From: Porphyromonadaceae bacterium UBA7042
Lineage (GTDB): Bacteria; Bacteroidota; Bacteroidia; Bacteroidales; Muribaculaceae
Reading direction: 5' to 3'
Length of the DNA: 19,988 nucleotides
Assembly: GCA_002494015.1 (NCBI GenBank)
Contig: DLAR01000006.1
Coordinates: 1 to 19,988, forward strand
Shown here piece by piece: positions 1-6,282 of the stretch (within the stretch, counting starts at the first letter, position 1; every line of letters starts with the position of its first letter). The notes beneath the pieces were generated by a model. It was not told the origin of the DNA, searched no databases, and saw nothing but the letters and a program-made list of their open reading frames with translations. The position numbers and the translations under genes were made by a program.

Positions 1-59
1 GTGAAAACGGGCTTTGGATTTAACGGTTGTTATGAAACACCCTCTAAAACCTACTTGCC

Positions 60-1571
60 ATGAGTGAAAGAAACATCACCAACGGGTGGCGCAGCCGCAT
101 TGAGGCTATGACGGGGAAACCCGCCGCGACGTTGACCCGCCGCGACATTGCCGACCTCGTGATGAACGAGGGCTTCGAGATGGTCAATTTTATGTATCCC
201 GCTGCCGACGGGCGGCTGAAGACGCTCTGCTTTCCTGTTACTGACAGGGAGTATATCGAAACGGTTTTGGCAGTCGGGGAGCGTGTGGACGGGTCGAGCC
301 TTTTCCCGGGTATCGGGACAGGGCAGAGCGACCTTTATGTCGTGCCGCGTTATTCGACAGCATTTGTCGATCCGCTTGCCCCAGTGCCTACCATCGCACT
401 GTTGTGCAGCTATTTTGACGGCTCGGGACAGCCTTCCGACGTTGACCCGCGCGAGACACTTGTCAGAGCGTGTGACGCGTTGCGGCATACTACGGGGATG
501 ACAATTGAAACAATGGGCGAGCTTGAATACTATGTCGTGTCGCCCGATACAGGAGTGTTTCCGGCCGAAGACCAAAGGGGGTATCACGAATCTGCCCCGT
601 TTGCCAAGCATGGGGATTTCCGTGCCCGGGTCATGGGGATGATTGCCTCTGCCGGATGCCGCATCAAGTACGGCCATGGCGAGGTTGGCAGCTTTGTTTC
701 CGGTGGTATGTCTTATGAACAGCATGAGATTGAGTTTCTGCCTGTGGCCGCTCCGGATGCCGCCGACCAGCTGATGATTGCCAAGTGGATGATTCGCAAT
801 CTTGCGGCCCGTGAGGGACTCGAAGTCACTTTTGCCCCCAAGATTACGGCGGGAAAAGCAGGGTCGGGCATGCACATCCACATGCGCCTGTTGCGTCCTG
901 ACGGAACCAATGCCTTGGTGGCCGACGGCTCTCTGACCGATGATGCCCGTCGCGCAATCGCGGGAGTGATGGAGCTTGCTCCGGCACTCACGGCATTTGG
1001 CAACCGTGTCCCGACGAGCTATCTGCGCCTCGTGCCTCACCAAGAAGCTCCGACTGCTGTGTGCTGGGGCCGCTGTAACCGCTCGGCACTCGTCCGCGTT
1101 CCCCTCGGGTGGACGGCAGGGGCCGATATGACGGCTATTGCCAACCCCGGAGAGACCGGTGTGGGAATCGACACGGCGATGAAACAGACATTCGAGCTGC
1201 GGTCGCCCGATGCGTCAGCTGACATATATCTGCTCATGGCAGGACTTGCCGTAGCTTGCCGCCACGGGTGGGAGATGGCCGAGGCTCTTGGCTTGGCCGA
1301 CGCGACCTATGTCGATGTCAACATCCACTCGGGCGAGAACGCTTTGCGTGCAGCCTCGCTGAAAACCCTTCCCGGATGTTGCGCCGAGTCGGCAGAGTGT
1401 CTGCGCGACAAGCGTGGGACGTTTGAGGCAATGGGGGTGTTCCGTCCATCGCTCATCGACATGACTGCCGCCGCGCTTGAACGCTATGGCGACGCGACCC
1501 TGCGCGAAGATATTGCCCGTGACCACGCCATGATGCAGCGCCTCGTAGGCAAGTATTTCCATTGCGGATGA
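60..1571 (+). CDS. glnA: Glutamine synthetase family protein (GSI-like)
   Basis: Predicted to make glutamine from glutamate, ammonia and ATP in the cytoplasm. The 503-residue protein has an N-terminal beta-grasp part (about 35-120) and a C-terminal catalytic part. Catalytic landmarks are visible: GELEYY with metal-type Glu154/Glu156, GEVG with Glu208, a YEQHEIEF stretch (about 219-226), the ATP-binding GSGMHIH (268-274), SYLRL with Arg323, NRSALVRVP with Arg341/Arg346, and ELRSPD with Glu379/Arg381. It is longer than classical GSI (about 440-475) and matches the roughly 500-residue Bacteroidetes type, which also ends in HCG as I recall it. The E. coli adenylylation loop (NLYDLPPEE) is absent, so GlnE-type control is unlikely. 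The ATG at 60 begins a family-like N-terminus. The paralogous activity of a gamma-glutamyl-amine ligase cannot be excluded from sequence. Next gene: ligA after 114 bp. Confidence 0.9.
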   Translation: MSERNITNGWRSRIEAMTGKPAATLTRRDIADLVMNEGFEMVNFMYPAADGRLKTLCFPVTDREYIETVLAVGERVDGSSLFPGIGTGQSDLYVVPRYSTAFVDPLAPVPTIALLCSYFDGSGQPSDVDPRETLVRACDALRHTTGMTIETMGELEYYVVSPDTGVFPAEDQRGYHESAPFAKHGDFRARVMGMIASAGCRIKYGHGEVGSFVSGGMSYEQHEIEFLPVAAPDAADQLMIAKWMIRNLAAREGLEVTFAPKITAGKAGSGMHIHMRLLRPDGTNALVADGSLTDDARRAIAGVMELAPALTAFGNRVPTSYLRLVPHQEAPTAVCWGRCNRSALVRVPLGWTAGADMTAIANPGETGVGIDTAMKQTFELRSPDASADIYLLMAGLAVACRHGWEMAEALGLADATYVDVNIHSGENALRAASLKTLPGCCAESAECLRDKRGTFEAMGVFRPSLIDMTAAALERYGDATLREDIARDHAMMQRLVGKYFHCG

Positions 1572-1685
1572 TTTAAGGTGAAGTGTGAAAAGGTGGAGAT
1601 GATGGTGCGGTCTCACTCGTCGCTTTCTTACCACGTCTTCGCCTTTCACCGATTTTCTCACCCTGCACCAAAATATTAACTAAAT

Positions 1686-3716
1686 ATGAACCAAACCGCC
1701 AAACAGCGTGTCGAGGAGCTCAGAGAGGCACTCGACCGACATAACTACAACTACTATGTCATGAACGCTCCCGAAATCAGCGATTATGACTATGATATGA
1801 TGATGAAAGAGCTTGAACGGCTCGAAAAGGAAAATCCCGAGCTTGACGATCCCTATTCGCCAAGTCACCGCGTGGGCAGCGACATAAGCAAAAGTTTTGA
1901 GCAGGTAGCCCATGTCCACCCTATGCTTTCGCTGAGCAACACTTACAGCATCGGGGAGGTTGACGAGTGGGTGGAACGTTGCGGAGACACCCTCGGGTTC
2001 AGGCGGTTTGAGGTTGTAGGGGAGATGAAATTTGACGGCACATCGATTTCACTCATCTACCGTAACGGACGGCTCGTCAGGGCGGTCACTCGCGGAGATG
2101 GCGAGAAAGGCGATGACGTTACCGAGAATGTCAAGACTATCCGCAGCATCCCGTTGCGCCTTAAAGAAGGCGCAGGATGGCCCGACGAGTTTGAGATCCG
2201 TGGCGAGATTGTGCTGCCGTGGAAGGCATTCGACCGCCTCAACGAGGAGAGAGCGTTCAACGAGGAACCGTTGTTTGCCAATCCCCGCAATGCTGCTGCC
2301 GGCACGCTGAAGATGCAGAACTCCGCCGAAGTGTCGCGTCGCGGTCTTGATGCCTATTTCTATTATCTCATCAGCGACAGCCTTCCATGTGACACACACT
2401 ATGACAACATGATGGAGGCCCGGCGGTGGGGGTTCAAGGTCAGCGACGTGATGACTGTGCTGCACTCCATCGAGGATGTAGACAACTTTATCAACCGCTG
2501 GGACGTGGAGCGCAAATCTCTCCCCGTGGCCACCGACGGCCTCGTGTTCAAGGTAAACTCCCTGCGCGAGCAGCTCAATCTCGGCTATACCTCCAAGTCG
2601 CCGCGGTGGGCGATTGCCTATAAGTTTCAGGCCGAACGGGCATTGACTCGGTTGAAGTTTGTATCGTTTGAAGTCGGGCGCATGGGTGTCGTTACACCTG
2701 TGGCCAATCTTGAGCCGGTTCTGCTGTCAGGAACCATAGTTAAACGTGCGTCGCTCCACAACGAGGACATCATCAAAAACCTCGGCATCCATGAGGCGGA
2801 CATGCTCTATGTCGAGAAAGGCGGCGAAATCATCCCCAAGATAACCGGGGTACAGATTTCGGAACGACCCGAGGGGGCACAGCCGGTTAAATTTGTAACC
2901 CATTGTCCCGACTGCGGGACACCCCTCATCCGCGTTGAGGGTGAGGCCGCGTGGGTATGCCCCAACAAGTATGGTTGCCGTCCCCAGCAAATCGGGCGGC
3001 TTGAACACTTCGTCGGGCGGCACATGATGGACATCGACGGCATCGGCGAGGAGACAGCCGCTGTGCTCTTTGACAAGGGCCTTGTCAGCAGCAGTGCCGA
3101 TCTTTACGATCTCCGGGCCGAGCAACTGCGGGGACTCGACCGATTCGGTCCGCGCACAGCCGAGCGTGTCATTGAGGGACTCAATGCGTCCAAGAGTGTG
3201 CCGTTTGACCGCGTTGTCTACGCGCTGTCAATCCCCTTTGTCGGGGAAACTGTCGCCAAGAAACTCGCCCGTGCCGTCAACGACATCGACACGCTCATGT
3301 CAATGTCTCGCGACCAGCTGACCGCCATCGATGACATAGGCCCTCGCATCGCCGACGCTATCATTGAATATTTCGCTACCCCTGTCAACCGCGAAAACCT
3401 CGAACGCCTCCGCGCGGCAGGGTTGCAGATGGCGATGCCTGCCGATCAGAACAGTGAGCGCACCGACCTGCTTGCTGGGAAAATTATCGTTATCAGCGGG
3501 GTGTTTGCCCATCACTCGCGTGAAGAATATAAAGAGATAATCGAGCGAAACGGAGGCAAGAACGCCGGCTCGATAAGTAAAAAGACTTCATTTGTCCTTG
3601 CCGGGGAGAATATGGGTCCGGCCAAGCTCGAAAAGGCCCGGTCGCTCGGAGTCCCTGTCATCGGCGAGGATGAATTTCTCGCTATGCTTGCCACAGAGGA
3701 GGAAGCTAATGGATAG
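1686..3716 (+). CDS. ligA: NAD+-dependent DNA ligase LigA
   Basis: Seals nicks during replication and repair using NAD+ as AMP donor. The 676-residue length is normal for LigA. Domains in order: Ia and adenylation (about 1-315) with the nucleotidyl lysine in KFDG at Lys115, the same number as in E. coli; an OB fold (about 320-400); a four-Cys zinc finger (Cys407, Cys410, Cys425, Cys431); helix-hairpin-helix repeats (about 440-570); and a C-terminal BRCT domain (about 594-676). All catalytic parts look intact. The ATG at 1686 gives a complete domain Ia. No clear promoter is seen in the 114-bp gap after glnA. The 3' end overlaps the next gene's start by 8 nt, and the acidic C-terminal codons (GAGGAGGAA) double as a Shine-Dalgarno-like stretch for it. 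Confidence 0.97.
   Translation: MNQTAKQRVEELREALDRHNYNYYVMNAPEISDYDYDMMMKELERLEKENPELDDPYSPSHRVGSDISKSFEQVAHVHPMLSLSNTYSIGEVDEWVERCGDTLGFRRFEVVGEMKFDGTSISLIYRNGRLVRAVTRGDGEKGDDVTENVKTIRSIPLRLKEGAGWPDEFEIRGEIVLPWKAFDRLNEERAFNEEPLFANPRNAAAGTLKMQNSAEVSRRGLDAYFYYLISDSLPCDTHYDNMMEARRWGFKVSDVMTVLHSIEDVDNFINRWDVERKSLPVATDGLVFKVNSLREQLNLGYTSKSPRWAIAYKFQAERALTRLKFVSFEVGRMGVVTPVANLEPVLLSGTIVKRASLHNEDIIKNLGIHEADMLYVEKGGEIIPKITGVQISERPEGAQPVKFVTHCPDCGTPLIRVEGEAAWVCPNKYGCRPQQIGRLEHFVGRHMMDIDGIGEETAAVLFDKGLVSSSADLYDLRAEQLRGLDRFGPRTAERVIEGLNASKSVPFDRVVYALSIPFVGETVAKKLARAVNDIDTLMSMSRDQLTAIDDIGPRIADAIIEYFATPVNRENLERLRAAGLQMAMPADQNSERTDLLAGKIIVISGVFAHHSREEYKEIIERNGGKNAGSISKKTSFVLAGENMGPAKLEKARSLGVPVIGEDEFLAMLATEEEANG
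3696..3711 (+). promoter_or_regulatory. SD-like GAGGAGGAAG before the overlapping small ORF
   Basis: A purine-rich GAGGAGGAAG (3696-3705) lies 3 nt before the ATG at 3709, inside the last codons of ligA. Such sites are scarce in this window. It decides the start of the small downstream protein and suggests its translation is coupled to ligA. The run also encodes the Glu-rich ligA tail, so it may be partly coincidental. Confidence 0.5.
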
Positions 3717-4140
3717 GCGGAGTTTTTTCAGGCTGTCGGCAATCGCCGCTGCCGTGTCGGCTCTTCCGCGATGGGTCTCGGCGGCAGAAACCCGAAAGTG
3801 TTCCGGCAGTGTCATGAATACGTCCCCGGTGACGATACCCCCCTGTCGTGTGACGGTGTTGCGCAAGGAATGTTACATGGACATCCAGTCGCTATATCTC
3901 GACGACCCTGAAGCAGGCGCGTGTGACTCGATGGAGTGCGGGGCGACATTTTCCAGTAACGATGGTTCGTGTCCCGAGGGATTCTGTCCCAAGGCATGGG
4001 AAAGCATCCGGGCAACGCTTGCCGACCCCAAGGCATGTCATGGACGCAACAGTGCCGCCGCAACAGCCATAGCAAGCTGTCCCGACGGCACTCGTCCTGT
4101 AATTTTCAAAATAGAAATTCAGAATGCACATAATACATAA
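3709..4140 (+). CDS. TIGR04076-like Cys-rich protein with Tat-like signal
   Basis: Function unknown. The 143-residue protein starts MDRRSFFRLS followed by a hydrophobic stretch and AxA-type site (AAAVSALPRWVSA), which resembles a twin-arginine signal peptide with likely cleavage near residue 25. The rest resembles the TIGR04076 family from memory: a VTVLRKECYMDIQ core (48-60), GFCPKAWESI (91-100) and CPDGTRPVIFKIE (124-136). Nine cysteines (31, 46, 55, 72, 77, 88, 93, 110, 124) are present, which is high for this length. The chosen ATG at 3709 overlaps the ligA stop and follows an SD-like sequence; an in-frame ATG at 3592 lies deep inside ligA and would bury the signal peptide. The last codons and the stop fall inside a short inverted repeat, so the C-terminal NAHNT is probably not family sequence. 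Confidence 0.75.
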   Translation: MDRRSFFRLSAIAAAVSALPRWVSAAETRKCSGSVMNTSPVTIPPCRVTVLRKECYMDIQSLYLDDPEAGACDSMECGATFSSNDGSCPEGFCPKAWESIRATLADPKACHGRNSAAATAIASCPDGTRPVIFKIEIQNAHNT

Positions 4141-4180
4141 TCAGCAATCGTGCGCGGAGCGAGCCAATTATGCATTATGA
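4117..4180 (+). repeat. Imperfect inverted repeat between convergent genes
   Basis: CATAATACATAAT (4129-4141) and ATTATGCATTATG (4167-4179) are inverted repeats matching at 12 of 13 positions, separated by a 25-nt GC-rich centre containing GTGCGCGGAGCGAGCC. It spans the stop codon of the TIGR04076-like gene and ends 8 bp before the stop of the convergent GIN gene. It could form a hairpin in both transcripts and act as a bidirectional terminator, but it has no clean U-tract. It also resembles short dispersed palindromes I recall from Bacteroidales genomes; that is memory, not a search. Confidence 0.55.
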
Positions 4181-4187
4181 GTTGATC

Positions 4188-5009
4188 TTACGGTCTCACT
4201 GAGCCTCCCGACGATGTGCTGACACTGTTGTCGTTGACTTGGAGACCTGTTTTATTAATGGTTGCCCCCGACGAGGCACTGAACTGTCCCCTGATAACTT
4301 TGCCGGTCAGTTTAATCGATGCACCCGACGACGCACTGGCATTCACGCTTTCGCCCGACATGTTCTTAATCTCGACGTCGCCTCCCGATGACGCGCTGGC
4401 TACAGTTCTCTTGCCGCTGAGCGATTCTATCTCAATGTCGCCGCTGCTTGATGCTACGGTGTTCAACTCAGTGCATGTCATTACCTTTATTTCGATATCA
4501 CCGCTTGATGATGCCGACAGGTTGGCACTGGAGGCGTTGACCGTAATAATCTCCACGTCGCCGCTGCTTGACGCGTTGATGTCGAGTGCCGAGGCCGAGA
4601 GGGTGGAGATGTTCACGTCGCCGCTGCTTGATGCAGCTACTTTCATTGTGCCGTTGACCTTGTAGTTCCCTATAACGTCGATGTCGGCTGCCGACGAGGC
4701 AGAAAGGCTCGAAACCACGGGCGCGTTGACAGTCACGGTGACCCCTTTGAGTGAAAGATGCTTGGGGCGGTTGTCTTTCAGGCGGATGTTCAGTGTCGAG
4801 CCGTTTTTCTTGACTTCGACATAGGAAATCACCTTGTCAGGGCCGTTGACGGTTACGGTCGTGGAGCTGTGTCCGGGGTTATAGGTTACGTCGAGGCCGC
4901 ATGATGCCGTGATGGCGTTGAGCGACCCGCCGAAAGTCTCGGTACGGCTTCCGGCTGTCATTACCGCGGGCAGCAACGCGATTGCAAGGGGTAAGATAAT
5001 CTTTTTCAT
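4188..5009 (-). CDS. Secreted head-GIN domain (DUF2807-like) repeat protein
   Basis: Likely an exported or cell-surface protein of unknown role; DUF2807 proteins are annotated as putative autotransporter-adhesin heads. The 273-residue chain begins with a standard signal peptide (MKKIILPLAIALLPAVMTAG; cleavage near residue 20). A first part (about 24-100) has the look of the DUF2807 start (GSLNAITASCGLDVTYNPG, then VTVNGPDKV). From about 125 to the end it is a ladder of 20-residue repeats, each centred on SSSGD(V/I)xI, at Ser127, 147, 167, 187, 207, 227, 246 and 266. This fits a right-handed beta-helix with aligned Ser/Gly/Asp turns. It is transcribed away from the symporter and converges on the TIGR04076-like gene. 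No enzyme motif or C-terminal sorting signal is seen. The family call is confident; the function is not. Confidence 0.85.
   Translation of the reverse strand: MKKIILPLAIALLPAVMTAGSRTETFGGSLNAITASCGLDVTYNPGHSSTTVTVNGPDKVISYVEVKKNGSTLNIRLKDNRPKHLSLKGVTVTVNAPVVSSLSASSAADIDVIGNYKVNGTMKVAASSSGDVNISTLSASALDINASSSGDVEIITVNASSANLSASSSGDIEIKVMTCTELNTVASSSGDIEIESLSGKRTVASASSGGDVEIKNMSGESVNASASSGASIKLTGKVIRGQFSASSGATINKTGLQVNDNSVSTSSGGSVRP
4200..4637 (-). repeat. 60-bp coding tandem repeat in the GIN gene
   Basis: On the plus strand CCGCTGCTTGATGC or a close variant recurs at 4441, 4561 and 4621, with a more diverged copy at 4501, an exact 60-bp period. It encodes the SSSGD turns. Seven further intervals are 60 bp apart except one of 57 bp near the C-terminus. 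Copies differ outside the turn, so it is an old, diverging repeat rather than a fresh slippage array. Confidence 0.8.
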
Positions 5010-5085
5010 AAAGTGTTCTGGGTTTATATTTATTCTTTAGACGAATAATCCATGAGAAAAGTTACATCATTGCGCGGGAAAATGT

Positions 5086-5093
5086 TATCTTTG
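5086..5093 (+). promoter_or_regulatory. Bacteroidetes -7 element for the symporter
   Basis: TATCTTTG matches the TAnnTTTG consensus and lies 20 bp before the ATG at 5113, giving a short leader of roughly 14 nt. No good TTTG is found at the usual distance upstream (only a TTG at 5070-5072, too close), so the match rests on the -7 box and its position. Confidence 0.5.
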
Positions 5094-5112
5094 CGGTTAA
5101 ATACCATGTATT

Positions 5113-6282
5113 ATGATTCAAAAGCTACGAATAGGTCTTCTCGGACGAGTCGCTATAGCCATTGCGGCAGGTATCCCTGTCGGCATAGTCGCCCCTCACT
5201 GGGTGGCGCAGACATTTGCCACCTTCAACGCTGTTTTCTCCCAGTTCCTCGGGTTTATGATTCCGATGATTATTGTCGGGTTTGTCGCTCCGGCTATTGC
5301 CGACATCGGCTCCCGGGCAGGACGCCTCCTTGTGGCAACAGCGTTGCTTGCCTACGGTGCCACATTTCTTGCCGGACTGTTGTCCTACTTCACGGGCACA
5401 CTGACTTTCCCGTCGCTCATCGGGGGAGAAGAAGGGGTTAACCTTGTGGAGAAATCGGTGTCGGTCGCTCCATTTTTCACCGTCGAGATGCCGCCACTCA
5501 TGACGGTAATGACCGCGCTTGTGCTGGCATTCATGATGGGGCTCGGCATGGCGTTCTCGGGCGGCACGTCGCTGCGGCGCGGCTTTGACGAGTTTCGCAT
5601 CATTGTCGGCAAGACGATTGACACTGCCATTATCCCACTGTTACCACTTTACATATTCGGTATTTTTCTCATTATGACCGTCGAGGGGCAGGTCGGGGCC
5701 ATTATCGGCTGCTTTGTCAAGATAATAGTGGTTATATTTATACTCCATGTCTTTATCCTCGTGTTGCAGTATTGCATCGCGGCATGTTTCTCGCGTCAGA
5801 ACCCGTTCAGAATGCTGCGCACCATGCTCCCGGCCTATTTCACTGCCCTCGGCACCCAGTCGTCGGCGGCCACAATCCCGGTAACGCTTCGGCAGGCTAT
5901 AGCTATGGGGGTAGACAAGGATATTGCCGGATTCGTAGTGCCTCTGTGTGCCACCATCCACATGTCGGGCAGTACTCTGAAAATCGTGGCTTGTGCCCTT
6001 GCATTGATGATTCTGCACGGCCACCCTGTGGAACTCGGCACCTTTCTGCATTTTATAGCCATGCTCGGCATAACCATCATCGCTGCCCCCGGTATCCCGG
6101 GTGGAGCCATCATGGCCTCACTCGGTCTGCTCGGGAGCATACTTGGTTTTGATGAGCCGATGCTCGCTTTGATGATTGCGCTTTATATCGCGATGGACAG
6201 TTTCGGAACAGCGTGCAACGTTACCGGCGATGGTGCGCTTGCGGTAATCATCAATAGGTTTTTCGCCCCGAGTCGTGTCTAA
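5113..6282 (+). CDS. SDF/DAACS-family dicarboxylate or amino acid:cation symporter
   Basis: Inner-membrane secondary transporter of the sodium:dicarboxylate symporter family; substrate unknown. At 389 residues it is slightly short for the family but has its C-terminal core: TQSSAATIP (248-256, the serine-rich hairpin HP1), TIHMSGST (281-288, where most members read NMDGT), PGIPGG (326-331, HP2) and DSFGTACNVTGD (362-373, TM8). In TM8 the Asp and Asn equivalent to GltPh D394, N401 and D405 are kept, but the arginine that binds the substrate side-chain carboxylate in GltPh (R397) aligns with Gly365. A neutral or non-canonical substrate is therefore inferred. Start ATG follows a TATCTTTG promoter box. 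The stop overlaps the convergent nadE stop. Confidence 0.88.
   Translation: MIQKLRIGLLGRVAIAIAAGIPVGIVAPHWVAQTFATFNAVFSQFLGFMIPMIIVGFVAPAIADIGSRAGRLLVATALLAYGATFLAGLLSYFTGTLTFPSLIGGEEGVNLVEKSVSVAPFFTVEMPPLMTVMTALVLAFMMGLGMAFSGGTSLRRGFDEFRIIVGKTIDTAIIPLLPLYIFGIFLIMTVEGQVGAIIGCFVKIIVVIFILHVFILVLQYCIAACFSRQNPFRMLRTMLPAYFTALGTQSSAATIPVTLRQAIAMGVDKDIAGFVVPLCATIHMSGSTLKIVACALALMILHGHPVELGTFLHFIAMLGITIIAAPGIPGGAIMASLGLLGSILGFDEPMLALMIALYIAMDSFGTACNVTGDGALAVIINRFFAPSRV

Noticed and set aside
51..1043. 330-aa minus-strand ORF opposite glutamine synthetase
   Set aside because: It is fully antisense to a gene with intact catalytic motifs, its composition is rich in His, Arg and Cys as expected of a shadow frame, and it resembles no family.
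1572..1685. GGTGAA/TTCACC-like complementarity between the two ends of the glnA-ligA gap as a hairpin
   Set aside because: Matches are short and broken with a long loop and no T-run; not convincing as a terminator or regulatory element.
3592..3708. Upstream in-frame start for the TIGR04076-like gene
   Set aside because: It would add 39 residues translated from the ligA BRCT region and place the Tat-like leader internally; the ATG at 3709 has an SD-like site.
4216..4665. 149-aa plus-strand ORF across the GIN repeats, and a CRISPR-like 60-bp periodicity
   Set aside because: The frame is open only because the coding repeat lacks stops on the other strand. The periodic units encode protein turns and lack the conserved repeat/unique spacer pattern of CRISPR.
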